This document shows positions 47,686 to 57,547 of a stretch of DNA of 64,000 nt, in pieces; position 1 is the stretch's first letter; each line of letters opens with the position of its first letter. Below the pieces are notes generated by a model. The model saw only the letters and a program-made list of their open reading frames with translations. It did no database searches and was not told the origin of the DNA. The stretch comes from Symbiodinium natans (lineage: Eukaryota; Sar; Dinophyceae; Suessiales; Symbiodiniaceae), in the NCBI GenBank assembly GCA_905221605.1, contig CAJNDS010002160.1, positions 124,001 to 188,000 of the forward strand, given 5' to 3'. The translations under genes and the position numbers were made by a program.

Positions 47686-47832
47686 GTTTCGCATGCTGCC
47701 GTAGTTGCCAAGCTTGGTAGAGTAGCAAGGGAAGGTTTGGCCACGCAAAGGAACTTGGACAGCCAAGCCATGCTTGTGGAGGCTAGTGCCATAGCAAACG
47801 ACATCCAACGGTCGCAAGATTATGGTTGTTAA
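47686..47832 (+). CDS. Terminal exon candidate, helical
   Basis: After acceptor CGTCTGCAG (ends 47685) there are 48 codons (AAVVAKLGRVAREGLATQRN and so on) and a TAA at 47830. Composition is strongly helical and charged. If terminal, the gene at 46.7-47.8 kb ends here. The minus-strand frame over it is a shadow. Confidence 0.5.
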   Translation, partial: VSHAAVVAKLGRVAREGLATQRNLDSQAMLVEASAIANDIQRSQDYGC

Positions 47833-48340
47833 GGCTGTCGCGACTTGAGTTTGGCGTTAGCGATGTTGGGTTTTGCCTACGGCGTCAGGCCCCCACCCCC
47901 CGCCCCCCCCACGAGCAGCGACCATGACATCCAAGATCATCCCATGCCAGGATTTCAGCTATGTCGTCAAGAAGTCAGACGTGCACTCGATTGCAAGTGT
48001 CACCTGGCAAAGCACTTGCAGACTTACGGAGTGATAACAATGAAGAATCAGAAGCCTCTAACATTCTTTCCCTTTCCCTCGGCTTTGTGATCCCGTCCAC
48101 ATGCCTTCGACAGTCTTGAATCGAAGAGGGCTCGCCCTTCATCATCGTATTGATCTGACTGAGCTTTCCAGAGACTTTCTTACTCCAATTCGTCGCTTCT
48201 AAACACTCGAGCTAAAGAATCAGGGAAATTTCTTTCAGCGAGAGTGATTTGCATTTCATGGCACATGCCCCGTCAACTGCGCATCGATCCTAGTGTGGCT
48301 CCTCTGCCCTATATTGCCTGCAAACTTGGAACCGAAAAGC

Positions 48341-48655
48341 AAAGGGCCAAAGGGCTGTTTGGGACCTCCTTGCATGCCATGTCACGCGTTTGGCACGGTC
48401 GGAAACTGAGGTGCACGCAGACCTTGTGGAGCTGGGCAAGAAAGTTGAGATCAGTCCAGCAACTGTGCAGGCAGAGGACGTGATGCGAACTGGGTTGAGA
48501 CAGGGCCAGCCACAGTAGAGGTTGGGCTTCAAGTAGGCTTTGCAAAAGCTGGCCGCTCCTTGAGAATTGCATTGGATGACCTTCATGCCACCGAGATGCA
48601 ACAGAAAGTGTATTGCAGAGAAGACCAGTGTAGCGTCGGCAAAGCCAAAAGCTAG
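48341..48655 (+). CDS. Coding segment in two successive frames
   Basis: One + frame (48341-48479) reads RLARSETEVHADLVELGKKV and on to a possible donor GAGGAC|GTGATG. A second frame then reads TGPATVEVGLQVGFAKAGRS through LDDLHATEMQQ to a TAG at 48653. The two look like one protein separated by a tiny intron or a one-base shift. No intron of plausible length joins them, so a sequencing error or decay is possible. The antisense 170-codon frame is its shadow. Family unknown. Confidence 0.4.
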
Positions 48656-49794
48656 AATTCCCTTGGACTGCGAGGAAGAAGTCCGAAAGGGCTTGACGTT
48701 AGTTGTAGAATGGTTCCTTGAAACACCAATCCGAACCCAGCCACGCACACAACACCTTGCTACCATTCCTGTCGAGATCTGAGCAAAGTGGACGAAGGAC
48801 AAGATGAAGCTTCAGAACTATGGACGCAAGTACACTGAAAATGGCCAGCCAGGCCCGATTTGGCAGAGCAGTCTGTCGCCTGAGCTCTGCCATAGGGGCA
48901 CTATGTTTGGGTATTCAGGAAAAGAATTGGTAACTGTTGCGAAGTCCGCGATGGGGTCGTGTGGGGTTGGCGAAAGGAGAACTTTGAGTTCGTTTTTTTG
49001 TTACCGGGACATCTATATATGTGTATACATATGCATGCTGCATATGTGTACTACGTATGTAAACAAGAAATGTATACGCTGATAGCAAGTCAAACCTACC
49101 TATAAAGACAGGCTGCGGCTTGCGCCTGTAGCCCTGCATGGTGAAGGTGGCACCTACTACAAGCACCACAAGGCAGCATGATCCACGGTGCTACGTGGCA
49201 GTTCCAACTTCAACTCCTGGTTTCCTCTTCTCATTCTGTCTCACAGAGGTGCTTCGGTAGAGTCCGTCAACCCTAATACCTGAAGGTCTCGTTGAGGCTT
49301 CTTTAGGTGTGCACTGTTCCACAACCATGTCGAGCCCACGGCTCATGGAAGGAGCCCAAGCTGGGTCCTGGCGGAATTCAAGTCTGGCCAGGGCTTTGAG
49401 CCCGACGCTTTGCTGAGAGTGGGGGGCTTATGGTTGTTCACCTTCGTTTAAAGAGTGTTGTCATCCACTTTCCAATGGTTCAAGTTTTTTGAGAGCTGAC
49501 TTGACACCTTGCAGGAGATACGCAGACAAAGCTCAGTGAGCGAGTTGGACCTTACCAATGCCCGCTTGCAGCATGTAAAGAGCAGGTGGGCAGCATAGAT
49601 TCCGATGATTCCATACGAACTGCCTTGTTGCCAAATAGGTTGATCCAGCTTCAGCCGTGGTCTATGCAAAGGTCGTGCTGAAAAACAGCGCAGCAGGTCA
49701 TGGTTTATAGGTGGCTTGGGGCTCACGCCTTGAAAGTGATGTGAATGAACTCATGAGGTGTACGCGGCTTCGTGCCTAAAGCGACTTACGGGAA

Positions 49795-49923
49795 ATGGCG
49801 ACAGGGCAGTACAGCATGGTCAGACAGACGACAGCCAGCACCTTCCGCTCACAAAACTCCGAGCTTGTAGCTACCGATGTGCAGGACAGGGACCAGAATG
49901 ACCGAGGCAAGCCAAACAGATAA
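49795..49923 (+). CDS. Small ORF or first exon, 42 codons
   Basis: ATG at 49795 in good context, then a hydrophilic frame (MATGQYSMVRQTTASTFRSQ...) rich in Gln, Asp and Asn, stopping at TAA 49921. It is shorter than a usual gene and may be a first exon that splices before the stop. Confidence 0.3.
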   Translation: MATGQYSMVRQTTASTFRSQNSELVATDVQDRDQNDRGKPNR

Positions 49924-50180
49924 GTATTCGTTCTTACAGCTACTAGCAACCTTTGAAGCTTCCCGTCGGCCTGGACATCGGCTGAGCTTTGTTCACACTC
50001 CCTTCAACGGAGCTTTGGGGCAGCTCGCGCCGGCTGTAACCCGGGATAAGTCGGACCTGAGACTGGGACAGAGCCCTGCACTCCGCCGTTATCTGTCAAA
50101 AGGGGTGAAATAGGGTCCACAGGATAGTGGTATAGTGCTTTCAGGCAAGTTTCAAGTCTTAGGCTAACAGGGCTTAGGGA

Positions 50181-50819
50181 TTGCAAGTCTTCTCTCTCCG
50201 TCTTGGGCCCCCTTATAAAGATCCAGCTGGATCACTGCAATTGGAAGAGAACTGCTCGGGTGGATGTACTCCATCACGCAGTCTGCAATTCTGCAAGGTT
50301 GGGATTCACTTTCAGAAACAGCCTGGTGGAAAGCAGAACGGATTTGAGGAAGCGGATCTATTCGTCGTCTCCAGCTTGCCCAGCTTGTACAGTCGCCCTG
50401 ATTTAGAGAAGCATGTTAAGGCTCAGAGAGTGAACTCCCAAGAACGTCGGCAGCTCCGGTCGCCTCACTCGCCGGCGGGTGGCTGCTTTCTGACTTTGGA
50501 TGCGAAACAACGACAGAATGCAACAAATGGGTATTCGAAAAACGAAGTACGGGCAATGCATGCAGAGTACATGGAAATGCTGCATATGGTCATCCCAGTT
50601 GTTGCGGATCCATGGGGCTGGACAGGTATGTTCAGGTATCCAAAGCACCAGAGAGCACCACATGGTGTGATGGGTGCAGCCAGAGCAACTCTCGTTTGGC
50701 AACTTCGGCCATGTGCTGAGGTGCCACGCGTGTGTTATCCCTGCGGGATCCCGAGCAGACTTGCTCCTAGCGGGTGCTTAGGTCCGGGGAGAGTCTGGAA
50801 ATCGTGCCAGTTCGCTTAG
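50181..50819 (+). CDS. Uncharacterised open frame, 212 codons
   Basis: The longest plausible non-repeat + frame in this part of the window. Its centre is protein-like (EYMEMLHMVIPVVADPWGW, then a His/Arg/Pro segment). Internal splice signals such as TGGACAG|GTATGT at 50627/50628 suggest that it may really be two exons. No domain recognised. Confidence 0.3.
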   Translation: MQVFSLRLGPPYKDPAGSLQLEENCSGGCTPSRSLQFCKVGIHFQKQPGGKQNGFEEADLFVVSSLPSLYSRPDLEKHVKAQRVNSQERRQLRSPHSPAGGCFLTLDAKQRQNATNGYSKNEVRAMHAEYMEMLHMVIPVVADPWGWTGMFRYPKHQRAPHGVMGAARATLVWQLRPCAEVPRVCYPCGIPSRLAPSGCLGPGRVWKSCQFA

Positions 50820-50860
50820 CAGAGGAGGCACGAATCACTGCCATGAGCTTTGCAAAAAGT
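50782..50860 (+). CDS. Exon upstream of the SNM1-like terminal exon
   Basis: Acceptor GGTGCTTAG (ends 50781); the frame reads SGESLEIVPVRLAEEARITA and MSFAK, with a donor at AAGT|GTGAGC. It shares frame with the next exon. It overlaps the end of a different 212-codon frame, which would then be spurious at its 3' end. Confidence 0.4.
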
Positions 50861-50926
50861 GTGAGCCCTCTGCCTGTAGATAGTTTCCGAGGTCTGTGTG
50901 TTCTGTTTGCGCATGTCTGGCTGCAG

Positions 50927-51010
50927 CTTGCACAATCGCACTGCAGTCAGAATCTTGAGGAACTGGTGGAATTTGTAAAGCCCACCATGGTGTACAGAAC
51001 GCTAAACTGA
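50927..51010 (+). CDS. Terminal exon resembling the SNM1/Artemis/Apollo C-terminal motif
   Basis: After acceptor GGCTGCAG the frame reads SHCSQNLEELVEFVKPTMVY and RTLN before TGA. Metallo-beta-lactamase/beta-CASP nucleases of the SNM1 family (interstrand-crosslink and double-strand-break repair, nuclear) carry a motif of the form SxHSSxxELxxFVxxLKPxxIxPTV, with a catalytic-pocket His. The spacing and the residues Ser, Ser, Glu-Leu, Phe-Val, Lys-Pro and Thr match; the usual His is displaced by one position. I see no other SNM1 block in the window, so this is a weak resemblance only. Confidence 0.3.
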   Translation, partial: LAQSHCSQNLEELVEFVKPTMVYRTLN

Positions 51011-51381
51011 CCCAGAACTCAGCACCAAACCGCACGCAACAAGTCAACCAATGCAGTGGCTAGTCTCTTCATTCGTCCCAAAAATTCACCCTTGAGTGCG
51101 GCGGTCTGTGGTGGGCCGGGTTTGGAGATCCTGCCCCGCTCATGTGGTGGCATGATCATGCTGCGTGGCTGCTGGCACCTCGCGGCACCTCATCTGTACG
51201 AGCCTGCATCCAGAGAATCGCAACCCAAACGCTTTCTCATTGCTCTCGCATGATGGCCGTTGTCCGGATAGCTACATCGTAATTACTAGGGACACCGTGG
51301 CATGGCAGGTCCTGCTAAAGAAGCTAGCCTTGGAGCGATTATGTGCTAGGCTAGGTGTCAGCATGTACCATTGGGGGTCAG

Positions 51382-51499
51382 CTTGGACCCCGCCGTTGAA
51401 GAACTCAATTTGCAGCTGCAGCGAGCCGCACTGGTGCAAGATTTCCACTGCCTTCTCGGTGGCATGCCATGCCGGTATAGCGCATCCCATGGTGCCTAG
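51382..51499 (+). CDS. Exon, Leu-rich, unrecognised
   Basis: Acceptor GGGGGTCAG (ends 51381), then LDPAVEELNLQLQRAALVQD and a Cys/Gly-containing tail to a TAG at 51497. The longer plus frame offset by one base and the antisense frame are less protein-like. Confidence 0.35.
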
Positions 51500-51640
51500 G
51501 CCCTGGGTCAGATGGTTGGCGTCTGTGGGGATAAAGCACTCCTCCTTCGTGGTCACTACTTCGGCCGTAACTAGCAAATGTAAAGTTCTACATTGATTCG
51601 CTTCGTGGGTTGCTCGCTGTTTCTCCATTTAAGTTACCAG

Positions 51641-51823
51641 AAGCTTGTGGCGGCCATAGGCAAGCAGGCCCAAGTTCTCGGAGATGTGCGCCTTGCTTGC
51701 ATCGGCCGAATCCCTGATGTCACCCCCACTGGGGTGCAGAAGCATGTTACTCGCGATCTCAAGATTGGCAGGGAAATGCAGGGAGGCATCCGGCAGCAAG
51801 ACCAGTGTGCTGGGAGAGTGTAA
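51641..51823 (+). CDS. Terminal exon candidate, unrecognised
   Basis: After acceptor AAGTTACCAG (ends 51640) a phase-0 frame of 60 codons reads KLVAAIGKQAQVLGDVRLAC, IGRIPDVTPTGVQKHVTRD and so on, to TAA at 51821. Composition is clearly protein-like, and two minus-strand frames here are its shadows. No family recognised. Confidence 0.45.
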   Translation, partial: KLVAAIGKQAQVLGDVRLACIGRIPDVTPTGVQKHVTRDLKIGREMQGGIRQQDQCAGRV

Positions 51824-53724
51824 AGAAATCTCACCATTCGCTGCTTTCGGTTTTCCCAGCTTCTGGAGCAAGATGGACCAAAATACGATGCCAACCAACT
51901 AATAAAACAACATCGGCATCGACTTCGAAGGTTGTGCAACGATGTCTATACGGGGGCATACACGGGTGAGGGAAAGCCCAAACCATGCGATTTTCAATAG
52001 TTGCGCTCTTTCTTGAATTTCCGGGTGGCAGTAAGGTTGTTTGAGCGGGCGCAGAAAATCCCAAGCTAGTGGCTGCAGTTAGCTCCAGAAGAACCCATCA
52101 GCTGCATGGAGTGCGACTCCGGGAGGGATCAAGGATTTGTATTTCAGGGACTGCAAGCTCAAAGCGGGTTCTGCCTGATAGCAGGCGTATGCAGGCGTGC
52201 ATCTGGCAATCGGAGAAAAGATCAGCAGATCTGCCACACTGAGTCCCCACGGCAATCAGCTGGCCTAGTATTTGTTCTTGGTGGCCCAGATTCAGTTCAG
52301 TGCAGTCATTTTCAGCAATGCACGTGCAGCTGGTGATGCACCCGGAGTGCCTCTCCATTTTCCGAGTTCGGACGATTATTTAGACAGAGTTTTGACTGTG
52401 CATTCGCAGGTTCACCCGCCTCATATGAGACACACACACACACACCTAAGCCTAGACCACATCAGAGTGTCATAGTGCAGTGAAAGCTATTAACTCATAG
52501 ACCAAGCATGTTCAACCTTGTGAAATCAGTAGTCCAAATCAGCAGTCGCATCGCAAAAGCTAGAGTGCACCGCCTCGGCCTGGCCCAGTGCAGACGGTCA
52601 CAAGTGGCGTCTTGCCCGGGGGCGCTCCCTGAGTGTCCTTCGTCATTGTCTATCATTCTCCTTCTTCAGTGCAGATGGTCATAGGGTCTTCTGACAGTCC
52701 ACCATATCGGGTCCAGAGGAGGTGAGGTCTGTAGGTGGGAGATGGTGGAGGCTTTTCCATCATTTTCAAACATTTTCCATCCTTTGCCATACCGGGCCTG
52801 AGAGGAGCAGACACAGACGGTCTTCCCATGGGGTCCAGGGAGTTGTCTCGCCCAATGAGCCCGCATGTTTTCTCCTTTTGACCGTGCCTTCGGGTCTGGG
52901 GACTCGGCGGAATTGCTGCTAAGCTCGCCGTTAAGCTGCGCTGTTAAGCTTTGCTGTTAAGCCTTACCGCTCTCTCTTTGAAGAATTGCCTACAGGAGTC
53001 AGCAAATGCCCCAGTCCTTGGCTGCCATCTGTTGCTGCTCTTCATGAAACTCCTTGCAGGACAGCCAGCCTGAAGCAAGCTGGCTCCAAAGGCATTCAAG
53101 GGCCGTCCGTCCGTCCTTCAAATCCCAGCAGCATGGTGAAGCGAACGTCCAGCGACTTGAAGGCGGGAATCGTGTGCACAGCCATAAATGCAGCTGGATA
53201 CGCTCCACACACTTTCGGCTCTATGCACAAGAATCCAGGGACCCACTAACACTAACTATTCTGTACACATCTTTCCATATTGCAAGTGCCACGCCCAGTT
53301 CCCGCCCGAGGATTTCAAGAACATGCTCACTTTAGGTGATATGTAGCTGTCCAAGTTCTGCTCGGGAAACACCATGCCTTCTTGCACAGCTCATCTCATT
53401 GATTAAGCCATACGCCGGCAACCCTCAACACAAGAACAATACGTTAGGGCGGCACCGCCTTAGTGGCTTCGTCTCGTGCGCAAAGGTGCGTTGGGGGCCT
53501 TAAAATCGATGTCTTATCAGCATCTCTTTAAGCAGCACTCAAGTGTCTCTATCTTGGGGAGCTGCTTTGAAGATTCCCTATGGGGATGTAGTAGGGGCCA
53601 GAGAGCCATGACGCGAGAGTTCAGCCCCACTTGAGCTACGACTCTTGGGTTGCTACCGCTGCCCGAATCGTTGCCACCACCGATGCCATGAGAACTCTCC
53701 CACATCCTGCGTGACCTGCGCCAG

Positions 53725-53814
53725 GCTCCTGCCAATCCCGAGAAGCCGTTCGAACACCTGGGATCCAAGGAGCCCCACGGTTTCTGCAGCGATTCCTGCA
53801 AGTTTGCATCGCAG
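53725..53814 (+). CDS. Exon, phase 0 at both ends, two Cys
   Basis: Exactly 30 codons between acceptor CTGCGCCAG (ends 53724) and donor ATCGCAG|GTGCAG (53814/53815). The frame contains EKPFEHLGSKEPHGFCSDSC, which could be part of a zinc-binding segment. The 130-codon minus frame over it is a shadow. Parent gene unknown. Confidence 0.45.
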
Positions 53815-54127
53815 GTGCAGTTGCGCTCGTCGCACTTGAATTGCCGAATTCTCACTAAGGCATCGTCTGTGATGGTCATGCAGTCTGTGAGGTTTGGATA
53901 GTTCGGCACATAGTTGCAGATAGTGCAGTTGTGGCTGCACTATGCTGGGCTTTCGGGCATTCATGGATAGCGGTTTGCTACCTGCGTGCTTTCGAAGGAC
54001 AGCCTGCCGGAGGAGGAGGAGGAAGAGGACCATTCTGCGAAACGGCCATGGCCACAGCATTTCGCAGTACAGTTCAGTTGGTGTGGCAACAGCACGTCAA
54101 GCAAGCACAATGGCCTGCTTTTCCGTG

Positions 54128-54147
54128 CAAGGGGGGGGGGGGGGGGT
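54128..54147. repeat. G-homopolymer run
   Basis: About 18 consecutive G interrupted by one T. Confidence 0.85.
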
Positions 54148-54954
54148 GGGGGAAACGCCCACAACATGTAGAACTCTCGCACAATGGCACAATCTAAAAA
54201 GTTTACTGGCATCCTGCAAAGTGTTGGTGGAACTGTGACACTTGTAAGTCCGGCTGTCGGACCCGCGTTCCGTTTCCCACAGAGTCCGTGTGGACGCTTG
54301 CAGGGAGCAGACAGACCAGGGAACAGACTTGCCAACAGCCTACTGGACGCCCGCAATAAAGCAAAGTCGGCTTAAGGTGCGCATTTGAGAAGTCCCCCGC
54401 ATCAACAGCGGCCTCGACTCCGGAGTTGGGGCCAAGCACTTCGCCGGAGGTACGCGCTTGCTTTGAAGGCTTTGGGATCGCTTGGGGTATCTGTTTTCAA
54501 CTTGGTTCCAGTTGAGGCCCTTCCGGATGCTTCTTTGTCAGCTTTTTGCTTAGGGCATTCAGCCTTTTGACGGCGACGGGTTGAGTGTTCGGCTTCCGAA
54601 CTTCGGTTGTCGAACCTTCCACACATTCTGGCAGATCTGTAATGGCTTTGCTGCTGATTTGTGACCCATTCTGCTATGGACTTTCTCATAACATTCGAAC
54701 AAGTTTGAAAGCTCCATCCATCGACCAAGACCGACTTCCTTGATCTAAGTGTTCTGCAGCCGCCTCGGCCGGGGGTCGCCTTTGTCCACGAGGACGCAGG
54801 AGGCAGAGGACAGGAGAGGTTGGGTCTGGAAGTCTGGAAGCGGGTGATAAGGGACCCAGTGCAGAGTCAAAGGCTACCATGACAATTCCGTGCTAACGTG
54901 ACAAGGTTGCTACCTACAGTGACAAGCTTTGTCAGGGTTCATGTGACAAGGTTG

Positions 54955-54975
54955 TCGGTAGCCGTTTTTTGGCTC
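54955..54975 (+). other. Degenerate dinoflagellate spliced-leader relic (candidate)
   Basis: TCGGTAGCCG, a run of six T and GGCTC align with the conserved 22-nt dinoflagellate spliced leader, with two substitutions and two extra T before the final AAG, which is not conserved. Relict leaders embedded upstream of genes are known in dinoflagellates and are taken as signs of mRNA reintegration. It lies 0.9 kb upstream of the RS/zinc-finger gene. A chance match cannot be excluded. Confidence 0.35.
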
Positions 54976-55046
54976 GTTCGGCTCCTTGGCTGCTGCCCTT
55001 TTCGGGCTGCCCTCCTGGAGGCCATCCCGCCCAAATTTGGAGGCCC

Positions 55047-55405
55047 AAAACCAGTTTCAGTGCCTAAAACTGGTTTTCTGAGGTCAAGGATCCCAAAACC
55101 AGTTTCAGTGCCTAAAACTGGTTTTCTGAGGTCAAGGATCCCAAAACCAGTTTCAGTGCCTAAAACTGGTTTTCTGAGGTCAAGGATGCTAGTTTGGAGG
55201 CCCAAAACCAGTTTCAGTGCCTAAAACTGGTTTTCTGAGGTCAAGGATGCTAGTTTGGAGGCCCAAAACCAGTTTCAGTGCCTAAAACTGGTCTTCTCAT
55301 GAATGGCCCTAGTTTCGAGGTCCAAAACCAGTTTCAGTGCCTAAAACTGGTTTTCTCATGAACGGCGCTACTTTCGGGGCCTAAAAACCACTTTCGGTGC
55401 CTGAA
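55047..55405 (+). repeat. Seven-copy tandem array of the AAAACCAGTTT hairpin
   Basis: Hairpin cores start at 55047, 55095, 55143, 55204, 55265, 55324 and (degenerate) 55384. The spacings are 48, 48, 61, 61, 59 and 60 bp. Each core is AAAACCAGTTTCAGTGCC followed by TAAAACTGGTTTT, able to form a hairpin of about 11 bp. The first three units are the short version and the rest carry an extra GCTAGTTTGGAGG segment. The same hairpin recurs singly in introns downstream. Confidence 0.95.
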
Positions 55406-55680
55406 GGCTTCGACCTCCCATGATCCTGAACCCTAAGCCCAAGACAGCTTTGGAGAACTGCTTGTGGGCCACCGGGATGTTCCTGTCGCAGCCAATTTGG
55501 CTCGTCTACTGTGCTGTGCCACCATGGGCACGATGCCTGGGCCGCGCGAAGGCTCGTGATGCGAACTGTCTTACGGAGTTATAAAGTAGTTGTCATGGTC
55601 GCCGCTCATTCTGTCTTATGACCCTCGAAACTACATATGTAGAAACAAAACCAGAAGCACAGACAGCCCCCCATCTCAAA

Positions 55681-55793
55681 TGGCAGAGCCTGCGGGCCGC
55701 CCTGAAGCTGGCAGAGCCTGCGGGCCGCCTTTCTAGAGCTGGCAGGGGATGCGGGCCGCCCCCCCTGAAGATGGCAGAGCCTGCGGGCCGCCG
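55681..55793 (+). repeat. ~30-bp tandem repeat, 4 copies
   Basis: Units beginning TGGCAGAGCC and containing TGCGGGCCGCC start at 55681, 55710, 55740 and 55772. They lie upstream of the RS/zinc-finger coding exon, so they may be leader or intron sequence. Confidence 0.85.
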
Positions 55794-55899
55794 GAGACGG
55801 CAGGATGGGACAAACGTATATATAATACACCCTTGAAAAATTTCACCCGCCCACACGCACACACACCCTACCAGCCCCTCGCTGTTTCCTTGTCCGCAG

Positions 55900-56729
55900 G
55901 TCGCGGTGAAGGAGGAGGACGACGAGGAGGAGGAGGAGGAGGAGGAGGAGGAAAAAAAGAAGAAAGGGAGGACCAAAAAAGGGAAGGCAAGAAAACGGAA
56001 AACGAGCAGAGGAGCCGCGAGTCGGAGGAGGAAGAGGCGAGGAGCAGACGCCACGAGGAAGGAGACAAGAAGGAGAAAGAAAGGGAGGAGGTGGAAGAAA
56101 GGGAGGAGGTGAGGAGCTCTTCCTACGAGTACTCCGACGAGGAAGAAGAAGAAGACGGCCAAAAGGACCGCCGAAAACCAAGCGAGCCTGCGTTTCCGCC
56201 AAAGCAGGCAAAGCAGCTGCACCTGAAAGGCAAGGCTGCGGCAAAGCCGCTTCGGCGTCGTGGAGGCAAAGGCTCGTTCTGCGAGATCTGTTGGCGCAGG
56301 CCAGAAGGCGGCGCAGCAGGCATGCAAGCTCACCAACGGGGACTCTACTGCTTGCAATGGCGTATGAAAGCAGAGCGTCCCCGAGCAACGTGGCCGCAGC
56401 TGAGAGAGCTAGCTGAGGCTGAGCAGCAGCGCCTGGAAAAGGAGTGGCTGGACCAGCAGAAAGGGAACCAAGACCACGAGGACTTTGACTCCTCTGACGA
56501 GCAGGAGCAAAAGGAAAAGGAGCCGCTGAAAGGAGAGGAAAGGAAAGAGACCAGGGGCAGGAGAAAGGAAAAGAAAAAGAAGAACAAAAAGGAGAGGTCC
56601 CCGCCAAGGGACAGGTCCAGGAGCAGGAGGAGGAGGCGCCGCAGATCCCCTAGCCGCGATGGCGGGGACAAGATCCGGGTCGTCACAGCGCTTTTCCAAA
56701 CGGCGCTACGTGAAGTCAGCTCGTGGTGA
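55900..56729 (+). CDS. RS-domain protein with CCHC-like zinc finger
   Basis: After acceptor TTGTCCGCAG (ends 55899) one frame is open for about 275 codons. It starts with Gly/Lys/Glu/Arg-rich low complexity, then an acidic Glu-Asp segment (about 56120-56160). A zinc-finger-like motif follows near 56278-56350: FCEIC, 13 residues, His, five residues, Cys, Leu-Gln-Trp. A Gln/Glu helix comes next, and the frame finishes with an SR-type tail (PPRDRSRSRR, RRRRRRSPSRDGG) near 56600-56660. RS tails usually mediate RNA or splicing-factor contacts in the nucleus; here that role is inferred. It lies 0.8 kb upstream of the MULE transposase in the same orientation and could be a companion protein. The first exon and the true C-terminus (a donor TCGTG|GTGAGC lies at 56727) are unresolved. 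The antisense frame is a shadow. Confidence 0.6.
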
Positions 56730-56953
56730 GCCGTCATGCAGGCCACTGGCCGTGTGTGCTTATCTGCAGGGCCTGCCGGGTCCTGCACGCAGCTTGCAGG
56801 CCATGGGCCGCGACTGCTTAGCCTTCTTGCCGTACTGCCTCGTGTGTATAGCCACGCAGCCTTTCGCAGGCCTTCCGCTTTCATGTCCCTGACGTGTTGG
56901 CACCGACTGTTGTTTTCTTGTCTATACATAGGTATATATACATATACATACAA

Positions 56954-57064
56954 GACAGACAGGGACAGGGACAGACAGAGACAGAGACAGAGACAGAGAC
57001 AGAGACAGAGACAGAGACAGAGAACTGATGGACAGACAGACAGACAAACAGACAGACAAACAGT
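56954..57064. repeat. (CAGAGA)n / (CAGA)n tract
   Basis: About 110 bp of GACAGA and GACAGG hexamers and CAGACAAA variants between the RS-protein gene and the MULE gene. Confidence 0.95.
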
Positions 57065-57498
57065 TTTACTTGCTTGAAAACAGTCGGTGCCGGCGCCCGA
57101 AGCTTAGAACTGCTGAGCCGAGTGAGCCAACACCAGCTAAAGAGTGCAAGACGGTCCGAGTTCAGGGTCCTAGAGATCCTTTTTAGACCCTGAAACCCAT
57201 GGCCTATATAGCCTAAAACATAAACCCTATAAAACACACGACCGCTGAGGAAGGAATGTAGTGGAAATGTAGTGAAGAACAAAGCTCTTGGGCAGCTGGC
57301 CATCCGTAGCCTGGCAAAGTTGCAGAGAAGGCAGTCGAGCTTGGCCCAAGCTTAAGAAAGTTGTCTCTGAACAGTACAGCCCGAGAGCGCCCTGACCCGA
57401 AACCCTCACTCAACCTATAATCTTTCCTTTCTGTCGGAGCCGTTCAAATGGCTTGGGAGGTCTCGGGAGTCCAAGATGCAGCAAGGGCAAGACCGAAG

Positions 57499-57534
57499 AA
57501 AACAGTTTTAGGTCGTGAAACTGGTTTTTAGCAG
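57499..57534 (+). repeat. Hairpin in the putative 5' UTR intron of the transposase gene
   Basis: AAAACAGTTTTAGGTCGTG followed by AAACTGGTTTTTAGCAG. The right arm runs straight into a 3' splice-site-like TTTTTAGCAG that ends 13 bases before the transposase ATG at 57548. Confidence 0.75.
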
Positions 57535-57547
57535 CTCCTGACCAGCC

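Noticed and set aside
48290-48802. 170-codon minus-strand frame
   Set aside because: Antisense shadow of a + frame with clearly better amino-acid composition. No splice or start context supports it.
55593-56607. 254-codon minus-strand frames opposite the RS/zinc-finger gene
   Set aside because: Leu/Ser/Phe-rich mirror of the Lys/Glu/Arg-rich + coding sequence. The + frame carries the zinc finger and RS tail.
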